Source: Caldifarciminota bacterium (GTDB taxonomy: Bacteria > Hydrothermota > Tepidihabitantia > SM23-42). Taken from it: 49,393 nt of DNA. Below the pieces are notes generated by a model, which was not told where the DNA came from, did not search any database, and worked only from the letters and a program-made list of their open reading frames with translations. Where the stretch lies: positions 1,781,495 to 1,830,887 of the forward strand of contig CP070664.1 of the NCBI GenBank assembly GCA_020355325.1, written 5' to 3'. The translations under genes were made by a program, and so were the position numbers. Every line of letters starts with the position of its first letter. Within the stretch, counting starts at the first letter, position 1. Shown here piece by piece: positions 42,063 to 49,393 of this stretch.

Positions 42063-43097
42063 ATGAACGATGAAACGAGAAAAGGAATATTAGCCTCGAT
42101 CAAATGTGCGGGGTGAGCATCCAAGCTGTCCGCTGCGCAGTTAGCGCACGCACTCGCTATGCTTCCCGAAATCGATGATCCCAACTTGCTCGTGGGTACG
42201 AACACTGCCGATGATGCCGGAGTGTACAAACTCACTGAGGAACTCGCCCTCGTCTATACGATTGATATTCTGACGCCTATCGTTGCTGACCCATTCACCT
42301 TTGGCATGATTGCTGCTGCGAACTGTATCTCTGATGTGTATGCGATGGGCGGTGATCCCCAAATTGCCCTCAACATCATCGGATTCCCTGGTCAGGGTGA
42401 CTCAAAAACCCTCGGTGAAATACTGAGAGGCGGAACAGAAAAAGCAAAAGAGGCGGGTGTCACCATTGTCGGTGGTCATACCTTTGTCACTCCAGAGATA
42501 AAATATGGTCTCTCAGTTGTGGGTTATATACACCCGAAAAAGATCATAACGAATGCAGGTGCAAAACCGGGTGACGTAATCGTGCTGACCAAACCGATTG
42601 GAGTCGGTACGATCATACAGTCGGTTCTCGTAGGCAAGGACAATGGGATAAATCTCAAACCAGTGATTGAGGCAATGACAACATTGAATGGCGAGGCAGC
42701 AACTGCGATGCGTGAGGTTGGTACGAACGCTGCTACCGACATTACGGGGTACGGATTGGTTGGCCACCTTGTTGAATTAGCCGAGGCAAGCAAGGTTGGT
42801 ATCGAACTCTTTACCTCGAAGATTCCCGTTCATGAAGGCGCCTTTGATTGTCTAGAACGCGGAGCCTTCGAACCAGGCATAACCATGAATCTGCACTCAT
42901 TCAGAGATCATGTGGATAGACAGGGAATCGATGACAATATCGTTCACCTCGTCTTCGGCTCTGAAACATCGGGTGGTCTGGCAATTGTCTTTCCCGAGAA
43001 AGAATCTGAAGCATTCAAGAAAAAGTACAAACATGATGTACCGGTCATCGGACGAATCACAGCCGACAATCCGGGTATGGTAAAACTAACTCCATAA
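42063..43097 (+). CDS. selD: selenophosphate synthetase, itself a selenoprotein (UGA at 42114-42116 = Sec18)
   Basis: 344 residues with TGA 42114-42116 read as Sec. SelD makes selenophosphate from selenide and ATP, the Se donor for Sec-tRNA. The N-terminal KCAG-U-ASKLSAAQLAHAL matches the catalytic loop in which many SelD proteins carry Sec or Cys, with the invariant Lys21 close by. Other motifs: VGTNTADDAGVYKL, DPFTFGMIAAANCISDVYAMGG and TIVGGHTFV. Restricting the gene to start codons after the UGA would remove the catalytic residue. Expression thus needs the products of selA/selB downstream, a self-dependent loop. The stop is TAA. Confidence 0.94.
42134..42148 (+). promoter_or_regulatory. 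SECIS-like hairpin of selD
   Basis: TGCGC, loop AGTTA, GCGCA. The loop begins 23 nt after the UGA, nearly the same distance as in the two secreted selenoproteins. The loop has GU but differs from AGGU, so the assignment is weaker. Confidence 0.6.
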
Positions 43098-43123
43098 CAA
43101 CAAAATTCTTTGGCAAAAATGTA

Positions 43124-43151
43124 TTGACATTAGTCAAAAAATCTGTATGAT
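43124..43151 (+). promoter_or_regulatory. promoter of the structured leader upstream of the dehydratase-like gene
   Basis: TTGACA (43124-43129), 16 nt, TATGAT (43146-43151). The start would be near 43158, making a leader of about 490 nt, in contrast to the leaderless genes around it. Confidence 0.8.
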
Positions 43152-43177
43152 TAAACCGATGAATAATAGATTTTTAC

Positions 43178-43242
43178 TGAGGGGAGGCAGACGGTGAAGC
43201 CGGCAGTCTTTGAACCCGGTCGGGTTCACTCGAGCAACCTCA
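43178..43242 (+). ncRNA. candidate structured RNA motif, copy 1 (riboswitch-like)
   Basis: Nested pairing: outer GAGG (43184-43187) with CCTC (43238-43241); middle GTGAA (43194-43198) with TTCAC (43225-43229); inner CCGG (43200-43203) with CCGG (43216-43219). It shares with copy 2 the words GGAGGCA, GTGA, GGGT, CACT and AACCTCAA in the same order. I cannot match it to a riboswitch class I know. Confidence 0.6.
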
Positions 43243-43330
43243 ACAATCATTCCTTCGCAAATTCAATAAATAATTCAATTCATTCCATAAAGACCAACTA
43301 TCACAATTTTTTCTGCATGTTAATTGCGAC

Positions 43331-43391
43331 TGGAGGCAAGAAGTGAGAACACTGGCTATGGGGCCAGTTGGGTCCCACTTCAAAAACCTCA
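43331..43391 (+). ncRNA. candidate structured RNA motif, copy 2 (riboswitch-like)
   Basis: Outer GAGG (43333-43336) with CCTC (43387-43390); middle AAGTG (43341-43345) with CACTT (43376-43380); inner ACTGGC (43351-43356) with GCCAGT (43363-43368). The inner stem sequence differs wholly from copy 1 while pairing is kept, which is covariation. The 88 nt between copies is A/T-rich and unstructured. Confidence 0.6.
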
Positions 43392-43550
43392 ATTCTGTTT
43401 TTCCCCTAAAAAGACCGAAAAATTTTTACACGTTCAATCAAAAAAAGAGTGAGCTTTCAAGAGTCGCAAGAATACATTCATTCCTCAAAAAAACTGGAAG
43501 ATAAGAAAGATGGACATTGCTACTGTCGACTATTCTATCATAAATAAAGA

Positions 43551-43592
43551 GATCCCTCACCCCCTTTTTATAAAAGAGCGGGGGTTCGGGAT
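43551..43592 (+). promoter_or_regulatory. strong hairpin in the leader of the dehydratase-like gene
   Basis: ATCCC, TCA, CCCCC, 15-nt loop, GGGGG, TTC, GGGAT: two 5-bp stems around a symmetric 3x3 internal loop, about 44 nt before the Shine-Dalgarno site. No T-run follows, so a terminator is unlikely; an expression platform or processing site is possible. 43392-43550 shows no gene. Confidence 0.6.
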
Positions 43593-43645
43593 ACTGAATT
43601 TTGAAGTTAAATCGAAGATTTTAACAAAATTCGTAGGAGGAGTAT

Positions 43646-44905
43646 ATGAATAAGTATGAGAAGATGTGGCAAGACCTCGGCCTCGATGTAGAGCTTCATA
43701 ACGAACTCCTCGCGTCAATCGATAAAACATTCCAACAAACAGTCGGTGCCCAGAAAGACCGTCCAGAAGAAGTCAAATATTTTGATCATGTCTTACACGA
43801 ATCCCATGGCGGAAGAGTTGCCGAACTCATTGAGGCAAGGAAACAGGGTAAGAAGTTCATAGGTACGTTCTGTATATACGTACCAGAAGAAATCGCAATG
43901 GCTGCCGATACAATTCCAGTCGCTCTTTGTGGCGGCACCCAGTTCTCAATCCCCTATGGTGAAAAGATGTTTCCACGCGATATCTGTCCGCTTATCAAGT
44001 CAACATTCGGGCTCGCACTCGGCAAAATGTGTCCGTATGGACCGATAAAGGATTTGGGCGTGGGTGAAACCACCTGTGATGCAAAAAAGAAAGTGTGGGA
44101 CGTGGTGAATTTTCACGTCATGGAAGTTCCACAAAAAAAGGGTAACATCGACATTGAACTGTGGCGCCAAGCAGTCGTTGAATTCAAGCAAAAGGTTGAG
44201 GAACTTACTGGAAAAAAAGTCAAATCTGACCGACTGGGTGAAACAATCAAAATAATGAATGACAAACGTCGAGCACTACAAAGACTCAATGAATTCAGAA
44301 AACATGATCCACCGCCAATCAGCGGGCTCGATGTACTCGTGGTCATGCAAGCCGCACTCAATGATGAACCTGTGCGTTTCACAGGACATCTCAATACGCT
44401 GAATGAAGAAATCGAAGAACGCGTCAAAAAGGGAATTTCACCATTCTCGAAGGGAGTGAAAAGAATAATGATCTCCGGTTGTCCCTCGGTCATGGGTAAC
44501 TGGAAGGTGCACTCGCTCGTTGAAAATGCCGGTGCCGCCATCGTCATAGATGAGACCTGTACTGGTACTCGTTATTTTGAAAATCTCGTCGATGAGAAAG
44601 CAACCGACCTCGAACAACAACTCGAAGCCTTGGCTGACCGCTATTTAAAAATAAACTGTGCCTGTTTTTCACCAAATGACGAACGCATCGATGGAGTACT
44701 GAATACGTTACGAGACTACAAGGTTGATGGAGTGGTTCACTATATCCTGCAGTACTGCCACGGCTACAACATCGAAACAATCAGAGTAGATGCAGCCCTC
44801 AAGCAGGCGATGATACCGAGTCTCAAGATTGTAACCGACTATTCCGAAGAGGACGTTGGTCAGTTGAGGACACGGATCGATGCCTTCTTAGAAACATTAG
44901 ACTGA
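43646..44905 (+). CDS. 2-hydroxyacyl-CoA dehydratase D-component family / double-cubane cluster protein
   Basis: 419 residues, AGGAGG ribosome binding site. Family features: GTFCIYVPEEIAMAADTIP, ALCGGTQFSIPYGEKMFP, RDICPLIKSTFGLALGKMCPYG, ETTCDAKKKVWD, SGCPSVMG, DETCTGTRYFE and INCACFSPNDER. The many conserved Cys fit binding of Fe-S clusters. Classical dehydratases have two such subunits; a lone subunit of about 420 residues with an activator fits double-cubane cluster proteins, which catalyse low-potential reductions. Located between selD and selA under a long structured leader. Substrate unknown. Confidence 0.85.
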   Translation: MNKYEKMWQDLGLDVELHNELLASIDKTFQQTVGAQKDRPEEVKYFDHVLHESHGGRVAELIEARKQGKKFIGTFCIYVPEEIAMAADTIPVALCGGTQFSIPYGEKMFPRDICPLIKSTFGLALGKMCPYGPIKDLGVGETTCDAKKKVWDVVNFHVMEVPQKKGNIDIELWRQAVVEFKQKVEELTGKKVKSDRLGETIKIMNDKRRALQRLNEFRKHDPPPISGLDVLVVMQAALNDEPVRFTGHLNTLNEEIEERVKKGISPFSKGVKRIMISGCPSVMGNWKVHSLVENAGAAIVIDETCTGTRYFENLVDEKATDLEQQLEALADRYLKINCACFSPNDERIDGVLNTLRDYKVDGVVHYILQYCHGYNIETIRVDAALKQAMIPSLKIVTDYSEEDVGQLRTRIDAFLETLD

Positions 44906-44906
44906 G

Positions 44907-45665
44907 ATGAAAACCGCCGGTATCGACATCGGGTCGAGAACTATAAAAATTACTATCCTTGAAGGTTCCACCCTCGTAGATTTTCAGATTGTCGATACCG
45001 GCATTGACCCTATCAATAATGCTAAAAAAATGATTCAAGAGTACACGTTTGATGGCATCGTTGCCACTGGTTATGGTCGCTACCTCGCCCAGACACATCT
45101 CGATTGTCCGGTCATCACTGAGATTAAGGCGTACGCGCTCGGCGCACATTTTCTCTTTCCTGAATGTCGAACCGTGATCGATGTCGGTGGCCAAGACAGT
45201 AAAATAATTCGAGTCAATAATGGAAAGGTCGTAGATTTTGCAATGAACGACCGCTGTGCAGCAGGAACAGGGAAATTTCTCGAGGTCATGGCAACGACGC
45301 TCGGATATACAATTGACCAGCTCGGTGAAGTGGCATGCACGGCAAAAAGTTCTGTTAGCATTAGCTCGATGTGTACAGTTTTCGCCGAATCAGAAGTCAT
45401 CTCCCTCATCTCCCGCGGTGAGAATCCAGAAAGCATTGCGCTTGGGCTTCATCAATCAATCATGAGCCGAATCTTAGCTATGATGGGAAGAACCGGCTTC
45501 GACGACCCGGTTGTATTCGGCGGCGGCGTGGCAAAGAATCGATGCATGGTTGAACTTTTGAAAAAGAAACTCGGAAAACAACTACTCGTTCCTCAGGAAC
45601 CTCAGATTATAGGAGCAATCGGCGCAGCCTTGGCTTTCGGGAAAGCGAAAAAGCGGTCATCTTGA
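44907..45665 (+). CDS. HgdC/BcrD-like ATP-dependent activase of the dehydratase-family protein
   Basis: 252 residues with an ASKHA ATPase fold: AGIDIGSRTIKITIL (phosphate 1), TVIDVGGQDSKIIRV (phosphate 2), FGGGVAKNRCMVELL (adenosine). Cys in DRCAAGTGKFLEV and SSMCTVFAESEV would bind a 4Fe-4S cluster shared by a homodimer. Such activases use ATP to inject a low-potential electron into their partner, here the gene 1 nt upstream. The stop TGA (45663-45665) lies inside the -35 box of the selA promoter. Confidence 0.92.
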   Translation: MKTAGIDIGSRTIKITILEGSTLVDFQIVDTGIDPINNAKKMIQEYTFDGIVATGYGRYLAQTHLDCPVITEIKAYALGAHFLFPECRTVIDVGGQDSKIIRVNNGKVVDFAMNDRCAAGTGKFLEVMATTLGYTIDQLGEVACTAKSSVSISSMCTVFAESEVISLISRGENPESIALGLHQSIMSRILAMMGRTGFDDPVVFGGGVAKNRCMVELLKKKLGKQLLVPQEPQIIGAIGAALAFGKAKKRSS

Positions 45666-45689
45666 CTTTCTATTGCTTTCTGTTATAAT
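45662..45689 (+). promoter_or_regulatory. leaderless promoter of selA
   Basis: TTGACT (45662-45667), 16 nt, TATAAT (45684-45689), five T residues, then ATG 45695. Confidence 0.88.
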
Positions 45690-45694
45690 TTTTT

Positions 45695-47095
45695 ATGAAA
45701 GAAAAAGCAAAACAAAAAGAAATTCTGCGACAAATTCCATCAGTAGATAAAATATTAAATTGGCCAGAGCTTAATGAATATTTACAAACAATAGAACATA
45801 CACATCTTACGTCAATTATCCGATACAAAATTGATGATTTTAGACAAAATCTCATTACCGGCAAGAAACTTAATTTACATCACCTCAAACAGAGCATTAT
45901 TCAGGAAATAGGAGAGTTAATAAATCCTTATTTCTGCTATGCAATTAATGCAATTGGCATAGTGCTCCATACCGGACTGGGACGAGCTCCCTTCAGTCAA
46001 GGAATCGACGATATTGTATACATTGTATCCAAGGGATATTCCAGGTTGCAGATCGATGAACAAGGAAGAAGGGCAGACCGATACAAGAAAATAAATCAGC
46101 TCTTACAAATTTTAACTGGAGCCGAGGCTGGATTCTTCGTCAACAACAATGCAGCTGCTACACTTTTAATTTTAAATACCATAGCAAAGGGTAAGGAAGT
46201 AATCGTCTCGAGGGGTCAGCTCATTGAAATTGGTGGTTCATTCCGCATTCCCGAGATTATGGCTCAGAGTGGTGCGATTATGCGTGAAGTCGGAACAACG
46301 AATCGAACACACTTAAGAGATTATGAGGGAGCAATCAATGACGAGACCGCAGCACTCCTGCGGGTGCATCAATCCAACTACCGTATTTCTGGCTTCACGA
46401 AAGAAGTCCCACTCCATGAACTCGTTGAGCTCGGTAAAAAATATAAGATTCCCGTCATCGATGACCTGGGAAGCGGTGCCTTAATAGATTTTTCGAAATA
46501 TGGTTTACCCAAGGAACCAATGGTTCAGGAAAGTATAGAAACCGGTGCCGATGTCGTCTGTTTCAGCGGTGACAAACTCATCGCTGGGCCCCAATCTGGC
46601 ATTATTGTTGGGAAAAAAGAATATATTGAAAAGATGAAGAAGAATCCATTAACGAGGGCATTACGATGTGATAAACTCACGAATGCTGTATTAGAGGCAA
46701 CACTACAACTCTTACTAATGAAAGAAGAGATATTAATGAAAAAACATGGGGTTTTTAATATCTTATTGAAACCACTCGTAGATATTAAAACGCAGGCGAA
46801 AAAATGTGCGCATATGTTGCATAAATATAGTACAAAAATGGACATCTCGGTAAAAGAGGCAGTGAGTGAAATCGGTGGTGGCTCACTGAGCACAGAACAA
46901 TTACCCACCTTTGTCGTGGCACTGAAACCAAAAACAATGAAGGTGGATGACTTAGCGCGGTCGTTACGGCAATACCACATTCCTATCTTTGGTCGTGTAT
47001 CCGAAGACACCCTCCTCCTCGACTTCCGCACGGTATTAAAGAACGAAGAGAAAATTATTGCCGAGGCATTTGATGAAATACTTAAAAACAAATAA
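45695..47095 (+). CDS. selA: L-seryl-tRNA(Sec) selenium transferase
   Basis: 466 residues, full length. SelA converts Ser-tRNA(Sec) to Sec-tRNA(Sec) with selenophosphate. It is a fold-type I PLP enzyme: INAIGIVLHTGLGRAPFS, FFVNNNAAATLLILN, IEIGGSFRIPEIMAQSG, MREVGTTNRTHLRDYE, IDDLGSGALIDF and VVCFSGDKLIAGPQSGIIVG, with the PLP Lys at 294. N-terminal residues 1-75 form the usual helical tRNA-binding domain (LRQIPSVDKILN). selB follows after 86 nt, the normal order. Confidence 0.97.
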   Translation: MKEKAKQKEILRQIPSVDKILNWPELNEYLQTIEHTHLTSIIRYKIDDFRQNLITGKKLNLHHLKQSIIQEIGELINPYFCYAINAIGIVLHTGLGRAPFSQGIDDIVYIVSKGYSRLQIDEQGRRADRYKKINQLLQILTGAEAGFFVNNNAAATLLILNTIAKGKEVIVSRGQLIEIGGSFRIPEIMAQSGAIMREVGTTNRTHLRDYEGAINDETAALLRVHQSNYRISGFTKEVPLHELVELGKKYKIPVIDDLGSGALIDFSKYGLPKEPMVQESIETGADVVCFSGDKLIAGPQSGIIVGKKEYIEKMKKNPLTRALRCDKLTNAVLEATLQLLLMKEEILMKKHGVFNILLKPLVDIKTQAKKCAHMLHKYSTKMDISVKEAVSEIGGGSLSTEQLPTFVVALKPKTMKVDDLARSLRQYHIPIFGRVSEDTLLLDFRTVLKNEEKIIAEAFDEILKNK

Positions 47096-47181
47096 GTTAT
47101 TAGTTTTACGGCAGCGCTGCTCGTATCGTCTTAGGGCATCGTTTTTCGGCCAAAATAACAATGAACGACAAAGGACTAACG

Positions 47182-49104
47182 ATGCCTGATATAACAAAAC
47201 GCCACATCGTCATCGGCACTGCTGGCCACATCGACCACGGCAAGAGTGCATTGATTATGGCACTTACCGGCGTCGACCCTGACCGTCTCAAAGAAGAAAA
47301 AGAGCGGGGAATGACAACCGATCTTGGATTTGTTTTTTACGGTGACGATGCCACAATTATCGATGTCCCCGGACACGAGAAGTTTGTCAGGCACATGGTT
47401 GCCGGCGCAAGCACCATCGACTGTGTCATACTCGTCGTCGCCGCGGATGATGGCGTCATGCCCCAAACAATCGAGCATCTTGAGATTTTAAAACTGTTGG
47501 GTATTAAAAAGGGTATTGTAGCAATAACGAAAAAAGATTTAGTAACAGATGACATATTACAGGTTGTCAGTGATGATGTAAGAGAACTTTTACATGATTC
47601 TTTTCTTGAAAACGCGCCGATTATCTCGGTCTCCAATACGACAAAAGATGGAATCGATGAATTAAAAAAGATTCTGGATGAATTGATTTCACAAACCGAG
47701 GCAAAAGCTGACCGGGGGGTGTTTAGGTTACCAATTGACCGTTCTTTTACGATGAAGGGATTCGGCACAGTAGTCGCTGGTACTACTCTGTCAGGAAAAA
47801 TCAAAATCGGTGACACACTCGAATTACTCCCTTCCAAAAAGAAGGTGAAGGTAAGAGGTATAGAAGTTCACAATAAAAAAGTGTCCGAGAGCGGAACAGG
47901 CTTTCGGACTGCAATAAATATCGTTGGGGTCGAAAAAGAAGAGATCACACGGGGTGATGTGCTCGCTCAACCAGGCTTTTACGAACCATCACAATACTTG
48001 AATGTATCCTTATATCTGCTCACATCGGCCGGGAAACCATTGAAAAATTTTACGAGGCTCAGAATCCATTTAGCAACAAAAGAGGTCTTGGGCAGGGTCG
48101 TCCTGCTCGATAGAAAAACATTACAACCCGGCGAGAAGGCGATGGCGCAGTTTCGCTTAGAGACCCCTGTCGTCGGTGATGTTAATGATACGTATGTTAT
48201 CAGAACCTATTCGCCGCCGACAACCATCGGTGGCGGCGTCATAATCGAACCAAAGGCGGAGAGAGCAAAGGGATTGGACGAGGAATTGATTGAACACTTA
48301 CACAGACTCGAGATAGGAGACACCATGACGATGGTCGAGGAAAATGTGCGTACCAATTTCGACTTCGCGCTCAAAATCGATGACATCGCCCATGATTTAC
48401 ATCTAAATCCCTCTGAGGTTAAGGATTTAATAAAAGAATTAACGAAGAGCGGAAAAGTATTATGCTTAGACGAGAAGAGAGGATTATACTATCACCACAC
48501 AAATTTTGAAAAATTGCAGAGTAGTATTAAAAATATTTTAGAGAAGTATCATAAAGATCATCCAACCGATGTGGGCATACCACAACTTGTGTTGTTACGG
48601 AACATCAGCAGAGGTTTTGATAAGAGTCTCCTCAACTACATACTCGGGAAAATGGTCGAGCAAAGAGTTATAAAAGTTGATGCGGAAAATAAAGTGAGTC
48701 TCTTTGAGTTCAAGGTTGTCTTGGACAAAAATTTGGATGAAATGGTTAAGAAAATTGAAAAAGTATTTCTGGATGCCGGATACAAACCGCCCGATTATAA
48801 CGACCTACTGGCACTAAAATTAGGTCCTGACGAACTCGTCAAGAAGGCATATAGGTACATGCTCGATACTGGACTACTCATACTGGTCGGAGAGTCGGTT
48901 GTGATGCATAGAAATTTGGTCGAACAAGCAAGAGAAAAACTCATTGAATTTTTAAAGCAAAAGAGTGAAATACGGGTCGCCGAGTTTCGTGACCTTCTAC
49001 GTGCCAGTCGTCGATTTGCATTGCCTTTACTCGTTTATTTTGACACTCACAATGTCACCATCAAGCGTGGCGATGTAAGAATATTAGGACAGAAATATAG
49101 ATAA
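47182..49104 (+). CDS. selB: selenocysteine-specific elongation factor SelB
   Basis: 640 residues. It delivers Sec-tRNA to UGA and binds the SECIS hairpin. EF-Tu-like domains 1-3 (1-350): [14 protein letters not shown] (P-loop), [25 protein letters not shown] and the G4 motif ITKKDL. Residues about 370-640 form the winged-helix array that recognises SECIS. ATG 47182 is preferred over 47161 because AAAGGA lies 7 nt upstream and the GTPase domain then begins at once. Its presence, complete, supports active Sec decoding. Confidence 0.97.
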   Translation: MPDITKRHIVIGTAGHIDHGKSALIMALTGVDPDRLKEEKERGMTTDLGFVFYGDDATIIDVPGHEKFVRHMVAGASTIDCVILVVAADDGVMPQTIEHLEILKLLGIKKGIVAITKKDLVTDDILQVVSDDVRELLHDSFLENAPIISVSNTTKDGIDELKKILDELISQTEAKADRGVFRLPIDRSFTMKGFGTVVAGTTLSGKIKIGDTLELLPSKKKVKVRGIEVHNKKVSESGTGFRTAINIVGVEKEEITRGDVLAQPGFYEPSQYLNVSLYLLTSAGKPLKNFTRLRIHLATKEVLGRVVLLDRKTLQPGEKAMAQFRLETPVVGDVNDTYVIRTYSPPTTIGGGVIIEPKAERAKGLDEELIEHLHRLEIGDTMTMVEENVRTNFDFALKIDDIAHDLHLNPSEVKDLIKELTKSGKVLCLDEKRGLYYHHTNFEKLQSSIKNILEKYHKDHPTDVGIPQLVLLRNISRGFDKSLLNYILGKMVEQRVIKVDAENKVSLFEFKVVLDKNLDEMVKKIEKVFLDAGYKPPDYNDLLALKLGPDELVKKAYRYMLDTGLLILVGESVVMHRNLVEQAREKLIEFLKQKSEIRVAEFRDLLRASRRFALPLLVYFDTHNVTIKRGDVRILGQKYR

Positions 49105-49236
49105 ATTTCGTATTCGTGCTTCGTCCCGATTCTCGTGGATCCTCGTCCTTCGGACCGGATAACTCGCATTCGTGAAAACGCTTTAAACGCTCTCAACGAA
49201 CCACCGACTCATCGTCGACCTCGAGTGCAACGAGAA

Positions 49237-49284
49237 AATGACTGAATGACTTAATGACCTAATAACTTAATGACTGAATGACTG
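49237..49284. repeat. 8-bp AATGACTG tandem repeat, 6 units
   Basis: AATGACTG, AATGACTT, AATGACCT, AATAACTT, AATGACTG and AATGACTG in uninterrupted 8-bp register. The rest of 49105-49236 has no gene I can support. Confidence 0.92.
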
Positions 49285-49286
49285 TA

Positions 49287-49393
49287 TTATTTCCTGATAA
49301 CAATCAGCGGTACATACATCTCTTCTTTACTCACACCTCCATGGTTTCCAAGAAAATAGTGTACTTTTTCGCCCATTATAAAATCTCTCATTA
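49287..49393 (-). CDS. C-terminal fragment, alkaline-phosphatase-superfamily (PglZ-like) protein
   Basis: The frame entering from the right edge ends in TAA (49287-49289) and encodes HYFLGNHGGVSKEEMYVPL near its end. The NHGG-S-EEM-VPL pattern is typical of the C-terminus of PglZ and related phosphatase-fold proteins, including response regulators of the PorX kind. Too short to choose; the catalytic part is outside the window. Confidence 0.55.
   Translation of the reverse strand, partial: MRDFIMGEKVHYFLGNHGGVSKEEMYVPLIVIRK

Noticed and set aside
42114..42150. selD starting at the first ATG after the UGA
   Set aside because: That start would remove the catalytic Sec/Lys loop, while the upstream frame has a consensus promoter and matches the family N-terminus.
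43178..43391. The two GAGG...CCTC hairpins as a selC (tRNA-Sec) gene
   Set aside because: No UCA anticodon loop, no long variable arm, no proper T-loop and no acceptor stem of 7-8 bp; two similar copies in an mRNA leader fit a cis-acting motif better.

Overview
The window reads as a gene-dense piece of an uncultured diderm bacterium of moderate GC content. The outer-membrane and secretion signature is a PorV-like barrel, a LolC/LolD lipoprotein exporter, several predicted lipoproteins or barrels, and secreted proteins with type-IX-secretion/FlgD-like C-terminal sorting domains. Together with MglA, roadblock and DUF4388 proteins, this resembles candidate phyla of the WOR-3/Stahlbacteria, Hydrothermae or Cloacimonetes kind. 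That placement is inference from gene content only.

Layout. 1-2.7 kb: end of folD, mtnA and an unknown outer-membrane protein. 2.7-10.5 kb (minus): one long operon from a leaderless promoter, encoding a roadblock protein, a protein with two DnaA-like ATPase domains, DUF4388-TPR, CheR, CheD, CheB, TPR and an inositol-phosphatase-like enzyme. 10.7-13.2 kb (minus): MglA GTPase, RecJ-like nuclease and a membrane protein. 13.4-14.7 kb: a CAU tRNA, a 136-bp element with 22-bp inverted ends, and a PAS/HD-GYP protein. 14.9-17.3 kb: a partner-switch module (anti-sigma kinase, STAS, SpoIIE-type phosphatase). 17.3-24 kb (minus): PorV-TPR protein and a 1575-residue secreted protein. 24-31.5 kb: an SPL-like radical SAM protein, then a minus-strand run lysS, four-helix-bundle protein, lolC/lolD, mcsA/mcsB and a metallo-beta-lactamase fold protein. 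31.6-36.5 kb: small envelope and regulatory genes, a glycosyltransferase, an MFS carrier and an Rrf2 regulator.

36.5-49.1 kb is the most remarkable part: a selenocysteine island. selD (itself containing an in-frame UGA), selA and selB surround a 2-hydroxyacyl-CoA-dehydratase/double-cubane-type protein with its activator. Upstream lie two long secreted thioredoxin-fold (Omp28-like) proteins whose active-site CxxC is encoded as UGA-xx-Cys. Each UGA is followed at the same distance by an identical SECIS-like hairpin, and a third paralogue nearby has Cys at the same position. I did not find a selC gene in the window. The 0.5-kb leader of the dehydratase-like gene carries a good promoter, two copies of a structured RNA motif in tandem and a strong hairpin; it may be an undescribed riboswitch-like element.

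Two genome-wide habits are visible. First, many promoters have the form TTGACA/T, 16-17 nt, TATAAT, and in at least five cases the start codon begins 5-6 nt after the -10 box, implying leaderless mRNAs. Second, short tandem repeats of 7, 8 or 10 bp with changing sequence occur between genes, around the four-helix-bundle gene, and inside two homologous loops of three sorting domains.
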